Assembly: GCA_016210005.1 (NCBI GenBank)
Contig: JACQVA010000116.1
Span: 1 to 45,932, forward strand
Origin: Deltaproteobacteria bacterium
GTDB taxonomy: Bacteria; Desulfobacterota; Binatia; HRBIN30; JACQVA1
Length of the DNA stretch: 45,932 nucleotides
Direction of reading: 5' to 3'
Shown here in pieces: positions 31,963-41,556 of the stretch. The notes under the pieces were generated by a model, which was not told where the DNA came from, made no database searches, and was given only the letters and a program-made list of their open reading frames with translations. Each line of letters opens with the position of its first letter. Position 1 is the first letter of the stretch. A program made the position numbers and the translations under genes.

Positions 31963-33318
31963 TCACCCCAAGCCATACTTCTCCAGCTTGCGGTAGAGGC
32001 GCTGGCGATCGATCTGCAGCAGGCGGGCGGCTTCGTTCTTGTTGCCGCTGCTCTTCCTGAGGGCGGCCAGGATGTTCAGCCGCTCCAACTCGTCGAAGGG
32101 GACGGGTTCTGCCAGCGCCTGCGCCCCGGCGAGCGATTCGCCGCTGCTGAGCAAGCCGGCGGGCAGGTCGTGCTCGGTGATCACCGGCTCGGCGGAGAGG
32201 GCAAAGGCGCGCTCGATGACGTTCTGCAGCTCGCGGATGTTGCCCGGCCAGCGGTACTCGACGATGCGCCGCATGGCTTCGGGGGTGACCCGTTTGGGTT
32301 CGACGCCATATGCGTGGCTGAACTCAGCGACGAAGTGGTTGACCAACAGCGGGATATCATCAGGGCGCTCGCGCAGCGGTGGCAGGTGCAGGGGAACGAC
32401 GTTGAGGCGGTAGAACAGGTCGCTGCGGAAAGTACCCTCGCGCATCGCCGCCTCGAGATCGCGATTGGTGGCGGCGATGATGCGCACGTCGACCGGCACC
32501 GCCTTGGTCGAGCCCAGCGGGGTGACTTCCTTTTCTTGGATCGCGCGCAGGAACTTCACCTGCAGCGATAGCGGAATCTCCGAGATCTCGTCGAGAAACA
32601 GCGTGCCGCCGTCGGCGGCTTGAAACACGCCCTCGGGCTCTTCCACCGCCCCGGTAAAGGCGCCGCGGCGGTGGCCGAAGAGTTGGCTTTCGAGCAAGGT
32701 CTCCGCCAACGCGCCGCAATTGACCGCTTGAAACGGGCGCTCGGCGAGCGGGCTCTTGCCGTGGATGGTGCGGGCGACCAGTTCCTTGCCGGTGCCGTTC
32801 TCGCCGTAAATGAGCACGTTGCTCTTGTTGCGGCTGACCGCCTCGATCACGCGATAGATCTCTTGCATCGGCTCACTGGTGCCGATGATTTGCCCGTAGC
32901 GATCGTACTTGCGCAGCTGAGCGCGCAGCTGCGTCACCTCGCGCCGCAAGCGCCGGGCTTCGAGCTGGCGTTCGACGACGATGAGCAGCTCGTCGGGATG
33001 GCAAGGTTTGATCAGGTAGTCGGCGGCTCCCAGTTTCATCGCCTCGACCGCGGATTGCAGCGTGCCGTGGCCGGTGAGCACGATCGTCACCGGCGTCAGT
33101 TGGCGCGCGTGCATCGTGCGGATCAGCTCCATGCCGTCCATGACCGGCATGTTGAGATCGGTGATGACCACGTCGATGTCGTGTGTCCCCAACTGCTGCA
33201 GGGCCACTTGCCCATTGGCGGCCGACTCGACCTGGTAGCCTTTGCGTTCGAGGATCTTGGCCAACGTGCGCACCATGTTGACCTCGTCCTCGACGAGCAG
33301 AATACGGGTGGCTGGCAT
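31963..33318 (-). CDS. NtrC-family sigma-54-dependent response regulator
   Basis: 451 residues. Receiver (1-120): LLVEDEVNMVRTLAKIL, phospho-Asp in VVITDLNMPVMDGMEL, Thr in IVLTGHG, Lys in YLIKPCHPDE. AAA+ domain (about 145-380): Walker A IYGENGTGKELVARTIH, the sigma-54-contacting GAFTGA loop intact (HRRGAFTGAVEEPEG), Walker B GGTLFLDEISEIPL, and arginine finger region ERPDDIPLLVNHF. A Fis-type helix-turn-helix at the C-terminus (about 410-450; NILAALRKSSGNKNEAARLLQIDRQRLYRKLEKYG). Activates transcription with sigma-54 RNA polymerase when phosphorylated by the adjacent kinase, whose stop lies three bases upstream. Confidence 0.95.
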   Translation of the reverse strand: MPATRILLVEDEVNMVRTLAKILERKGYQVESAANGQVALQQLGTHDIDVVITDLNMPVMDGMELIRTMHARQLTPVTIVLTGHGTLQSAVEAMKLGAADYLIKPCHPDELLIVVERQLEARRLRREVTQLRAQLRKYDRYGQIIGTSEPMQEIYRVIEAVSRNKSNVLIYGENGTGKELVARTIHGKSPLAERPFQAVNCGALAETLLESQLFGHRRGAFTGAVEEPEGVFQAADGGTLFLDEISEIPLSLQVKFLRAIQEKEVTPLGSTKAVPVDVRIIAATNRDLEAAMREGTFRSDLFYRLNVVPLHLPPLRERPDDIPLLVNHFVAEFSHAYGVEPKRVTPEAMRRIVEYRWPGNIRELQNVIERAFALSAEPVITEHDLPAGLLSSGESLAGAQALAEPVPFDELERLNILAALRKSSGNKNEAARLLQIDRQRLYRKLEKYGLG

Positions 33319-33321
33319 CGA

Positions 33322-34923
33322 CTAGTGCACCACGACTTCCTTGGCTGCCCCGTCGCAGTGGCAGGGCAACTCGATGATGAAGGTGGTGCCTTCGTCGACC
33401 TTGCTGTGCACCGTGATGTCGCCGTCGAAGCGCTTGACCACGGAGTGCACAACCGAGAGCCCCAGACCGGTGCCTTGGCCGGGAGCTTTGGTGGTGAAGA
33501 AGGGATTGAAGATGTCCTTCAGCTGATCCTCGGGAATACCGACGCCGGTGTCGGCGAACTCGATCAGGATGCGGTTGTCGGGGCGCGCCGCCGTGCGCAC
33601 CCGCAGTTCGCCGCCGCGCGGCATGGCTTGCACCGCGTTGGTGATCAGATTGAGGAAGATCTGCCGCAAGGCGTTCTGGTTGGCCAGGCAGGGCGCGGCC
33701 AGGGCGAAGTCGGTGACCACGCGCACGTCGGCGTTCTGCAGGCTCTTGCTCAGCAGCTGCAGCGTCTTGCGCAGCAATTCGTTGATGTCGACGCGCTCCA
33801 ATTCAGCACGCGACTCGCGCGAGAATTCCAGCAAGTTGTTGATGATCTCCTGCACCCGCGCCATCTCGTCCTTGGCGATCTGAAGGTCTTCCTGCACCTC
33901 GGGGTTGGCGGCGTCGATCAGCTCGCTCAAATCGTAGAGCGCGTTCATGATGATGCCGAGCGGGTTGCGGATCTCGTGCGCAATGCCGGCGGCGAGCTGG
34001 CCGATGGCGGCCATCTTCTCCGACTGGATCAGCTGGCTTTCGAGCCGTTTGCGGTCCGACATGTCGACGCAAATGATGTGGAAGTAGCGCCGCTGGCCAT
34101 ACTCGATCAGGCCGGCGGTGAAGATGATCGGCAGCAAGTCGCCCAAGCGGGTGAGCAGGTGGAGGTCCTCGCGGCTAGAGTGGCCGCGCTGCTTGGCTTG
34201 TTCAAGCAGGCGCTGGGCGCGCGAGCGCTCTCCGGGCGGCACCAGGTCCCACAAGCGCATGCCGGCCATTTCATCGCGCCGGTAGCCCATCATTCGTTCG
34301 GCGACGATGTTGGCGTCGATCACCGTGGCGATGTCGTAGTCGAGCGCAAACATGGCCGCGGGGGCGTTGTCGACGAACTTGCGGTAGCTGGCCTCCTGCT
34401 CGCGCAGGTCCTCCTCGCGACCTTCAACAAAGAAGTCGGTAATGTGGAGCAGCCGCTCCTGAAACTCTTGCTGCAACAGCGCCGACAAGGCCTCGAGTTT
34501 TTCCGGCTGGCCGGCGTAATGCTCGCGCAGCCGGTCGGTGAGCATGTGGCGCAGCTTCATCTGACCGCTGAGAAAGCGCGAGGCCGAGAACTGTGAAATG
34601 AAGCCGCGCCGGGCGTGGCTGCGCAGATAAACGTAGGTCTCGATGTCCTTGGGGTCGGCGACATGGTTGCCCCAGCGTTGCAGGGCGTCGTTCATGGCCG
34701 CGCTGATGCCGGGGCGCTCGGGCTCGGGGATGCTCAGCGCCGGGCCGATCAACTGCACCCAGGCGTCGACCACCTCGGGGCCGACCTCGCGCATGAAGGC
34801 CGCCAACTCGTCCCGCAGCGGGCTGCGGGTACGCGGATACATCAGCAGCTGGCAGCCGCGCATGTATCCCTCGATGCGCCGTAAGTGCGCTTCCAACGAG
34901 GAATCGTAGACCAGCTCCATCAT
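33322..34923 (-). CDS. PAS histidine kinase partner of the NtrC-type regulator
   Basis: 533 residues, without membrane segments, so probably cytosolic. Residues about 1-160 are helical (VYDSSLEAHLRRIEGYMRGC, DAWVQLIGPAL, ISQFSASRFLSGQMKL) and resemble the N-terminal helical regions of RsbR-like/globin-like sensors; unsure. A PAS domain is about 185-320 (FVDNAPAAMFALDYDIATVIDANIVAERMMGYRRDEM-type, ending HIICVDMSDRKRLESQLIQSEKMAAIGQLAAG). HisKA has the phospho-His in AAGIAHEIRNPLGII, and HATPase has N box NLITNAVQAMPRGGEL, G1 DTGVGIP, F box FNPFFTTKAPGQGTGLGL. It directly precedes the NtrC-like gene and belongs to the NtrB-like class. Confidence 0.92.
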   Translation of the reverse strand: MMELVYDSSLEAHLRRIEGYMRGCQLLMYPRTRSPLRDELAAFMREVGPEVVDAWVQLIGPALSIPEPERPGISAAMNDALQRWGNHVADPKDIETYVYLRSHARRGFISQFSASRFLSGQMKLRHMLTDRLREHYAGQPEKLEALSALLQQEFQERLLHITDFFVEGREEDLREQEASYRKFVDNAPAAMFALDYDIATVIDANIVAERMMGYRRDEMAGMRLWDLVPPGERSRAQRLLEQAKQRGHSSREDLHLLTRLGDLLPIIFTAGLIEYGQRRYFHIICVDMSDRKRLESQLIQSEKMAAIGQLAAGIAHEIRNPLGIIMNALYDLSELIDAANPEVQEDLQIAKDEMARVQEIINNLLEFSRESRAELERVDINELLRKTLQLLSKSLQNADVRVVTDFALAAPCLANQNALRQIFLNLITNAVQAMPRGGELRVRTAARPDNRILIEFADTGVGIPEDQLKDIFNPFFTTKAPGQGTGLGLSVVHSVVKRFDGDITVHSKVDEGTTFIIELPCHCDGAAKEVVVH

Positions 34924-35085
34924 CGTCTCCGCTCACCGGCGGCCGGTTGCGGCCCTCCGGGGTCGGCTTGTCTTACCAGCTCGTCACTGCTCAGGCTACC
35001 AACCCCACGCTTGGTTCGGCGTTCGCGACGCACTTGCGGCGGCCGGCGAAACCACGGCGCCGGGCGGCGGCGGCCAGCGGGGCTG

Positions 35086-35910
35086 CTATCGCGGGACCTT
35101 GGCGAGGAAGTCGTTGACCGCGCGGGCGAACTCAGCCGGGCGATCGAGCATCACATGGTGGTGCGCGCCGGCGATCTCACAATCTTCCAACCGCGGCGCC
35201 GCCGCGCGCAGCGCAGCGATGCCGGCCGGCGGCATCAGCGGGCTGGCGGCGCCGCGGATGGCGAGAATCGGACAGCGCAGCTGTGGCAACGCCGCGGCGA
35301 TGTCGTGAGGCCTGATGGCCGCCAACGCCGCGCGATCGAACTTGTAGGTCCAGTGCTCGCCATCCGCGCTGCGGCACAGGGCATGGGCCGCAAGGTGCTG
35401 CAGGATCGCCGGTGGTGCGCTGCAGTCGCCCGGCAACAGCCGGTATTGCGCGATGCCTTGCTCACGGGTGCGATAGCGCGGGTGTTGCATTTGGGCTAGA
35501 CGCTGCATGAAACGCAGGCCGCTGTCGCCGGATTTGAGGCGCGAGTCCACAAGGACGAGCGCGGCGGGGTCGCCGGCTGCCGCGGCGATGGCGGCAACGG
35601 TGCCGCCCAACGAGTGCCCGATCAGCCGTACTCGGCGCAGCTCGAGGGCGGCGATGAAGGCCACCACGTCGGCGGCGTAATCGTCGACCTCGTAGGCCGC
35701 CGGCTGCGCCCACTCGCTGTCGCCATGGCCGCGCAGATCAAGTGCGATGACGTGGAAGCGATCGACGGCGGAGGGCGCAAACCAGTCCCACCAGTGCGCA
35801 TGCGCCGAACCACCGTGCAGCAACAGCAGCGGCGCCGCCCCCGGGTTGCCCCAGTCGAGATAATGCAGCCGTAGGCGGTTGAGCGAGATGAAGTGGTCGG
35901 TGGCTGGCAC
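35086..35910 (-). CDS. Alpha/beta-hydrolase fold protein
   Basis: 274 residues from a GTG at 35908-35910, with AAGG about eight bases upstream; the frame opens 23 codons earlier but the N-terminal part there lacks the fold. Fold motifs: LLLLHGGSAHAHWWDWF (oxyanion-hole HGG), VIALDLRGHGDSEW, nucleophile Ser in RLIGHSLGGTVAAIAAA, acid Asp probably in LRCPILAIRGAASPLM region, and catalytic His in IAGAHHHVMLDRP. No signal peptide. Substrate unknown; esterases, epoxide hydrolases and meta-cleavage hydrolases share these features. The 162 bases between it and the kinase contain no supported gene. Confidence 0.88.
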   Translation of the reverse strand: MPATDHFISLNRLRLHYLDWGNPGAAPLLLLHGGSAHAHWWDWFAPSAVDRFHVIALDLRGHGDSEWAQPAAYEVDDYAADVVAFIAALELRRVRLIGHSLGGTVAAIAAAAGDPAALVLVDSRLKSGDSGLRFMQRLAQMQHPRYRTREQGIAQYRLLPGDCSAPPAILQHLAAHALCRSADGEHWTYKFDRAALAAIRPHDIAAALPQLRCPILAIRGAASPLMPPAGIAALRAAAPRLEDCEIAGAHHHVMLDRPAEFARAVNDFLAKVPR

Positions 35911-36066
35911 GGCGCGCCTTTGATCTGTGGGAGATTTAGAAGGGAAGGGACCAACCAACCACGGACGCGCAGGGGACACCGAGCCGGAGCATTGACGGAA
36001 AATCAGAGCGTCGGCGAGGTCGCGGCTTCATTCTATTGCTCTTGCCGCTCATTAGCAGCTGTGCGG

Positions 36067-37767
36067 TTATGGCACCGCCGCGGTGGTGGGTGGCAGCAAG
36101 CCGCGCGCGGCGGTGGCGATGGCGCTGACGGCCTCAGCCTCGGCGGCGAGTACCGGCAGGTCTTCAGTCAGGCGCGCAAACTCCGCCTCGTTGGCGGCGA
36201 AATTGGTTTCGGTCCGGATCTGTTGCAGCTCGCTTTGCGCCCGGCGATCGATTTCGGCGAGGCGCTCGGCGGTGGTGTCCGCGGCACCGAGACGTGCTTC
36301 GCTGGCGAAGGCGGTGATCCAAGCCGCCTGGCCGGCGACATCGGCACCGATACCGGTGCGCTCGATCGCGGCGAGTCCGGGCAAATACCAGCGCTGCCAC
36401 AGAGCGCGCCGTAGCCACTGCGCGTGGCCGGTGGCAGCCAGCTGACGGCGATCGTCCGGTGCGAGATCGGTCAGCGTCAGCTCGGCGTGCGCCGGCGGGC
36501 GGCCGGCCACGGTGGTGCCGAAGTCCGCGGCCGCGGAGCAGATGGCCTCGCCGGCCGCGTGCAGCGCGCGCTGCACCTCGCCGGTGTAGCGCGCTAGTGC
36601 GGCCAAGGTGGTGGCTTCAAGCTCGGCGAAGTCGCCGCGCCACAACCAGCGCCGGCGGGCACGCCGTAACCGTTTGCTAAAGGCCGCGGCTGCTTTGGTG
36701 GCAGCGCTGGTATGCTGCGCCACGAGTCGAGCGAGGCCGGCGTCGAACTCGGCCAGCTGCGCCTGCGCCGCGGCTGCTTCAGCAGCGGCAGTATCTTGCG
36801 CGTCCTGCAAGCGCGTGCGGGCCTCGATCAGCGCGCGATCCAATTCGGCGCGGCGCCGGCTCAGGGTGGCGTGGGCGGCGCGCAGCTGCGGCTCGCTGCG
36901 CTTGGCCGCCTCGCGCAAGGCGGTGACGTTACGGCTGTCTGATGACACGAAGCGCGCGAGCGCATCGGTCAAAGCGCTAATCCCGGTGGCCGCGGTGCCG
37001 GCCGGGTCGCGCGCTTGCGCCGCGCGGAAGGCGGCGCGGGCGTCTACGAGAAACAGCTCGTGTGCCCCGGCGACGTTGGCGCGCAAGTTCTCGGCGTGGC
37101 GCGCGCGCTCCGCGCCAGCCAGTTCGGCACAGGCGCCGTCGAGGTTCCAGACCACGAACAGCTTGCCGGTGTCCGCCTGCAAGCCGGTCATGAGCCGGCG
37201 AGTGAACTGGGTGAACAGGGCGGGGTAGCGTACCACCAAGATCACGGCGTCAAGGGTACGCAGGGTGTTGGCAGTGACAGCGTCGAGCTGAGCGGCACTG
37301 CCGAGCCCGGGCGTATCCAGCACTTCCACCTGGCCGCCGAGCTGAAGCAGATCGAGCGGGGTTTCGACCACCACCTCGTCGATGCCGGCGCCGTTGTCGC
37401 GCAGCAGCGGCTCGATCCCGTCGCTGCACTCGAAACGCCGGCCCGCTGCCAGCCAGGTGGTGGCTTCACCGTAAGTGACGCGCAGGGGAACCGAGGTGAG
37501 CGGCTCGAAGGCGACCGGCGACAAGGGTGCGCCGGCGATGGCGTTGAGCAGTGTCGACTTGCCGGCCTTGACCTCGCCGTACAGGGCGATGCGCACACGC
37601 CGGCGCGCCAACTCGGCGAGCACCGCGTCGAGCGCCGCCAGCGTGCCCTGCGGCAGGAGCGTGGTGTGCGGGTGCAGCACGTCGTGCGCGCGCGCTACCG
37701 CCTGGTTCAGTTGAGTTGCCAGCGCTCCCCAGGCCCGCGGTTGTGCTTCGCCGCTGCGATCAGACAT
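36067..37767 (-). CDS. Bacterial dynamin-like GTPase
   Basis: 566 residues from the ATG at 37765-37767, preceded by GGAGGG; a GTG seven codons earlier is possible. G1 is LYGEVKAGKSTLLNAIAG (P-loop), G2 has the Thr in PLTSVPLRV, G3 is LDTPGLGSAAQL, and G4 is WNLDGAC. A middle/stalk region follows with long Ala/Arg/Glu helices (about 300-420), a short basic membrane-active segment KRLRRARRRWLWRGDF and a second helical tract. This is the layout of bacterial dynamin-like or LeoA/YdjA-type GTPases that act on membranes; it lacks a detectable transmembrane helix. A partner dynamin gene is usual, but only one is present. The role could be membrane repair or vesiculation; inference. Confidence 0.8.
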   Translation of the reverse strand: MSDRSGEAQPRAWGALATQLNQAVARAHDVLHPHTTLLPQGTLAALDAVLAELARRRVRIALYGEVKAGKSTLLNAIAGAPLSPVAFEPLTSVPLRVTYGEATTWLAAGRRFECSDGIEPLLRDNGAGIDEVVVETPLDLLQLGGQVEVLDTPGLGSAAQLDAVTANTLRTLDAVILVVRYPALFTQFTRRLMTGLQADTGKLFVVWNLDGACAELAGAERARHAENLRANVAGAHELFLVDARAAFRAAQARDPAGTAATGISALTDALARFVSSDSRNVTALREAAKRSEPQLRAAHATLSRRRAELDRALIEARTRLQDAQDTAAAEAAAAQAQLAEFDAGLARLVAQHTSAATKAAAAFSKRLRRARRRWLWRGDFAELEATTLAALARYTGEVQRALHAAGEAICSAAADFGTTVAGRPPAHAELTLTDLAPDDRRQLAATGHAQWLRRALWQRWYLPGLAAIERTGIGADVAGQAAWITAFASEARLGAADTTAERLAEIDRRAQSELQQIRTETNFAANEAEFARLTEDLPVLAAEAEAVSAIATAARGLLPPTTAAVP

Positions 37768-37931
37768 CTGCCCTCCGCTATCCGTCACGGCCGCCAGTCA
37801 TACGGGGTGACGCGCGCGAGTTCAACCAGGGCCGCACGGGCTGTGCTTGCGCCGGCTTGCGGGCCGACCGCCGCCGCTGGCACAGTCATGGGGGTTTCGG
37901 GTAGATCATCAAGCCGGGAGGACAGTTTGCC

Positions 37932-38567
37932 ATGCTGACTGATGCGGAGGCCAAGGAACAGATCATCCAGATCACGAACGAGCTATTCGCGATGGGGCTG
38001 CTGACCGCCACCGGCGGCAATATCAGCGCCCGTGCGGGTGACGGCGAGAGCTTCTGGATTACCCCGAGCCGCATGTACAAGGGCGGCATCGCGGACGAGG
38101 ATCTCGTACACGTCTTGCCCGACGGCACGGTGATCGAGGGCACGCGGGCGCCGTCAGTTGAGCATCAAATGCACGCCCAGTCGTACCGCGTGCGGCCGGA
38201 TGCGCTGGGGGCGGTGCACACGCATGCGCCGTTCGCGACCGCCTTCGGCATCTGCAACCAAGCGTTTCCGCCGATCAATACCGACGCTGTGTTTCTGCGC
38301 GATACGGTGACGGTGCCATGGTACATGCCGGGCTCGCGCGAGTTGGCCGACGCCGTCGGCGAGGCGCTGAAAAAGAGCCGCGGGGCAATCCTGCAGAACC
38401 ACGGCCTGATGGCGGTGGGCAAGACCCTGCGCGACGCGGCGACGCGCTCGATGATGCTGGAAGAAACCGCGAAGTTGACGCTCTACTGCAAGCAGTTCGG
38501 CGGCACCGTCAGCCTGCTGCCCGGCGATTGGGTAGAGCAACTCGCCGGGCTCGCCGAATTCATCTGA
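37932..38567 (+). CDS. Class II aldolase/adducin-family protein
   Basis: 211 residues. GGGAGGA lies about nine bases before the ATG. The family core is LTATGGNISARAGD, WITPSRMYKGGIADEDLVHV, the zinc-binding VHTHAPFATAFG (His-x-His) with a further His in AILQNHGLMAVGKTLRDA, and VEHQMHAQSYRVRPDALG. These enzymes act on phosphorylated sugars (fuculose-1-phosphate aldolase, ribulose-5-phosphate 4-epimerase) or on methylthioribulose phosphate; the substrate here is uncertain. Converges with the Mo-oxidoreductase across 66 bases without a convincing hairpin. Confidence 0.88.
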   Translation: MLTDAEAKEQIIQITNELFAMGLLTATGGNISARAGDGESFWITPSRMYKGGIADEDLVHVLPDGTVIEGTRAPSVEHQMHAQSYRVRPDALGAVHTHAPFATAFGICNQAFPPINTDAVFLRDTVTVPWYMPGSRELADAVGEALKKSRGAILQNHGLMAVGKTLRDAATRSMMLEETAKLTLYCKQFGGTVSLLPGDWVEQLAGLAEFI

Positions 38568-38633
38568 ACCGCGAGTGAGCGGCCCGAGCTTCTGTTGGCT
38601 ACGGCTGCCAAGGCCGTGCCTGGGCGGGCGCCG

Positions 38634-41402
38634 TCAGCCGAGCTTCTGCAGGTCGACCCGCACGGCTCGATCGGTCGGCACCGGCTGCCAGGAGAAGGCC
38701 CGGTACTTGAGATGGCCGTAGCCTCCCGCCAAGCCGAGCCATTTCATCTGCCCGGGTTCAAGCTCCGACTGGCCGCGCCAGCCCGGGTGCATGAAGGGCT
38801 CGAAACCGTTGTACAGGATCAGTTGGCCCGGACGGCAAGCGGGTGAAATCTTGCCGCTGACGCGGATCTCGCCGACGTCGCTGACCACCCGCACCAGCTC
38901 GCCGTTGGCGATGCCGAGCGTGGCGGCGTCGCCGTCGTTGATGAACACGAAGGGCTCGCCGCGATGGGTGTTGAGCAACGTTCGGTTGAGCATGTTCATC
39001 GAGTGAATGCTCCAACGGTTGTGGCCGCTGGTGAGCTGAAAGCGGCGCTGCGGGCCGCCATGGCCGGGGGACTCCTTGTGCACCGGTAGTTCCTCGCCGG
39101 CTTCGAGGAACCACTCGTGGTCGATGTAGAACTGAGCCCGCCGCACCAAGGTGTCGTAGGGGACTTTGTCCTCGGTGTGCCAGCGCAACGGGTTGTGGAC
39201 CTCGTCGGGCCGCAAGGGCGAGGCTTGCGCGGCCCCGTGACCGACAATGCCCCAGCCGGAGAAGCGGATGGCGCCCTTTTGGCGCAGCGTCGCCAAGCTA
39301 GTGCCGGGCGGTAGCACGCCGTAGACGGCGTTGTCGCGCACGGCCTCATCGAAGCGTGCCTCGTCATCGCGCACCGCGCCGCCTAGGGTGAAGGCGGCAA
39401 CCAGGCCCTGGAGGCTGCGGGCGCGGCCGTTGCGGTCGGTGAACTCGCTCAGGCCGCGAGCCGCTGCGCATTGCTCGATCTTTTCCAGCAGGCGCACGCC
39501 GATCTCGTAATCCGAGAGCGCCGCGCCGGCGGGCGCCACCGCGCGATCGGCGAGCACGCAGTTGAGGTGATGCACCGAGGGCATGCTGTGCTGGAGCTTC
39601 TCGCCGTGTTGGGCCGCGGGCAAGATGTAGTCGCAGTACATGCCGGTGGTATTGAGCCGCGAGTCGATCGACACGATCAATTTGAGCTGCGGCCACAGGT
39701 GCTCGAGCAGCAGCGCTTGTCCACCACGCTGGCGGCGGAGCAGGTTGCCGCCGGCTTCGATCAGCACTCGCGGTGACACGTCCTGCCAGATTTGCGGCAG
39801 GCTGCCGTCCCACCAGCCCTTGGCGGCGGCTTCGTTGAGGTAGGCGGAGAAAGGCCGCGGCATGGCGGGGTCGTGATTGTCGGGGTTATCCCAGCGCTCG
39901 CGGTAGCCGTACCGGTGGTACCAGAGGAAGACCGGCGCGACGGTGCGGCCCATGCCGCCGAGTTCACCGGCCATTTCGGCGGCGCGGTTCTGCAGCATCT
40001 CGGTGGTCATAGTCGGATCGGCGGCGCCCAGCAGACGGCGCATGCGGGTGAGATTAGCCAGGAAGCGCTGCGCCGCCTCTTGGCCGGCGGCGCCTTTCTG
40101 CGCCATGAAGGCCTGGCCGTCGAGGCCGATGACGGCCCACGAGCGCACGCCGGTGCCCTTCTTGCCCCAGTTGCCGGTGAGCGCCAGCAGCAACGCCATG
40201 GCGCGCTCCATCAGGTCGCCGTGGTACGACTTGCCCGAGTTGCAGCCGACGAAGATCTTGGTCTTGCGCGTGGCCACCTTGCGCGCCAGCGCACGGATGT
40301 TGTCGGGGTGAATCCCGCACAGCGTGCCGGCTCGCTCCGGCGTGTAGTGTTCGAGGTGGCGGACCAAGCGCGCGAATACGGGCTCGGCCTCGACCTCGCT
40401 GCCGTCGGCGAGGGTGACGGTGAAAGTACCCGAGAGCGCGGGGTCAACGCCGGTGGCCGCCAGCGTGCCGCGCGGCGCCGGTGTGAGTACGTTGGTGAGC
40501 GCGTCCCACCAGAAGAACTGGTCGTCGCGGTCATCGGGGCTGAGGTCGCTGCCGCGCAGAAAGCGGCCGGTGTCGCGCCGCACGAGCAGGGGCAAGTCGG
40601 TCTGCTCCTGCACGAACGCTCTGTTGAACAGCCCGGCGTCGATGATCACCTTGCACATGCCCAAGGCCAGGGCCGCGTCGGTGCCGATGCGAATGGGCTG
40701 GTGGTAGTCAGCGTGGATGGCCGACGGGCTGTAATCGGGCGCGATGGTGACGACTTCGCCGCCGTTGTAACGCGACTCGGCGAGGTAGTGGTACATGGTG
40801 ATGTAGGTGTAGACCGGGTTGGCGTGCCAGATCAGCGTCAGCTCGGCGAGAAACCAGTCGTCCATCGACGCCACCGGATTGAACAGGCCCCAGGTGAGGT
40901 GGAAGCCGGGGCTGAAGTCGTGGAATTCCGCGCTGCCGTCGGTGATGACGGCGCCGAGGTAGTTGGCGAAGATGCGCGCAGGCGCCGCGCCCATCTCCGG
41001 CGTCATGGGCACGATGATCGACTCCGGCCCCTGCTCCTGAATCGCGTCGAGGATGGCGCCGGCGATGTCACCTAGGGCTTCGTCCCACGACACCGCTTTG
41101 AACTTGCCCTCGCCGCGCTCGCCGATGCGCTTGAGCGGCTGGGTTACGCGATCGGGTGCGCTCAGCAGCTGCGGCCAGCACGCGCCTTTTTGGCAGCCCA
41201 TGGGATTCATGTCCGGAATGCCCGCTTCGATCTGGGGCAAGGAGCCGGCCGCCTCCTCGCGCACAATGCGGCCGTCCTTCACGTAGGCGTGTAGTGGGCA
41301 GCCCGAGGGGTAGCAGTCGACGTTGTGGCTGCTCCATGCCACCCGCTCCCAGCTCCACTTGCGGCGATACGCCTCAGCCCAGTCGCCGCGCAGCTTTTCC
41401 AT
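38634..41402 (-). CDS. Molybdopterin-dependent oxidoreductase catalytic subunit (type II DMSO-reductase-like)
   Basis: 922 residues from the ATG at 41400-41402, which has GAAGGAG eight bases upstream. The N-terminal Fe-S site reads SHNVDCYPSGCPLHAYVKDG and later MNPMGCQKGACW: a His and three or four Cys, like the H-x3-C...C...C FS0 site of NarG/ethylbenzene dehydrogenase-type enzymes rather than the four-Cys site of FdhF. The Mo-bis-PGD core continues with IVREE, GNWGKKGTGVRSW, IEAGGNLLRRQRGGQ, a C-terminal MoCo-dinucleotide domain (LTSGHNRWSIHSMNM, GIANGELVRVVSDVGEIRV). No Tat signal, so cytoplasmic. No beta/gamma electron-transfer subunits are adjacent. Its substrate is unknown. Confidence 0.85.
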   Translation of the reverse strand: MEKLRGDWAEAYRRKWSWERVAWSSHNVDCYPSGCPLHAYVKDGRIVREEAAGSLPQIEAGIPDMNPMGCQKGACWPQLLSAPDRVTQPLKRIGERGEGKFKAVSWDEALGDIAGAILDAIQEQGPESIIVPMTPEMGAAPARIFANYLGAVITDGSAEFHDFSPGFHLTWGLFNPVASMDDWFLAELTLIWHANPVYTYITMYHYLAESRYNGGEVVTIAPDYSPSAIHADYHQPIRIGTDAALALGMCKVIIDAGLFNRAFVQEQTDLPLLVRRDTGRFLRGSDLSPDDRDDQFFWWDALTNVLTPAPRGTLAATGVDPALSGTFTVTLADGSEVEAEPVFARLVRHLEHYTPERAGTLCGIHPDNIRALARKVATRKTKIFVGCNSGKSYHGDLMERAMALLLALTGNWGKKGTGVRSWAVIGLDGQAFMAQKGAAGQEAAQRFLANLTRMRRLLGAADPTMTTEMLQNRAAEMAGELGGMGRTVAPVFLWYHRYGYRERWDNPDNHDPAMPRPFSAYLNEAAAKGWWDGSLPQIWQDVSPRVLIEAGGNLLRRQRGGQALLLEHLWPQLKLIVSIDSRLNTTGMYCDYILPAAQHGEKLQHSMPSVHHLNCVLADRAVAPAGAALSDYEIGVRLLEKIEQCAAARGLSEFTDRNGRARSLQGLVAAFTLGGAVRDDEARFDEAVRDNAVYGVLPPGTSLATLRQKGAIRFSGWGIVGHGAAQASPLRPDEVHNPLRWHTEDKVPYDTLVRRAQFYIDHEWFLEAGEELPVHKESPGHGGPQRRFQLTSGHNRWSIHSMNMLNRTLLNTHRGEPFVFINDGDAATLGIANGELVRVVSDVGEIRVSGKISPACRPGQLILYNGFEPFMHPGWRGQSELEPGQMKWLGLAGGYGHLKYRAFSWQPVPTDRAVRVDLQKLG

Positions 41403-41556
41403 AAACCATACTCCTTCACGCACCTTGATTCGGGCAGGACGCCGGCGGGATGACAGCGGCCGTATACAGGCCGCTGCTTACGCGAAAGCACCGCCTTCCG
41501 CTACGGCCTGTGGCGCGGCCGTAGACCGGGAGCGATGCGTCTGCGAGTGGTGGCGC

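Noticed and set aside
32620-34596. Long plus-strand open frame opposite the NtrC and kinase genes
   Set aside because: It spans the junction of two well-conserved minus-strand genes and has no motif of its own.
38568-38633. Convergent terminator between aldolase and Mo-oxidoreductase
   Set aside because: The best stem (ACGGC/GCCGT) is only 5 bp with a 7-base loop and has no T-tract.
39792-41075. Long plus-strand open frame opposite the Mo-oxidoreductase
   Set aside because: The minus-strand enzyme is clearly recognisable; the antisense frame is a compositional shadow.
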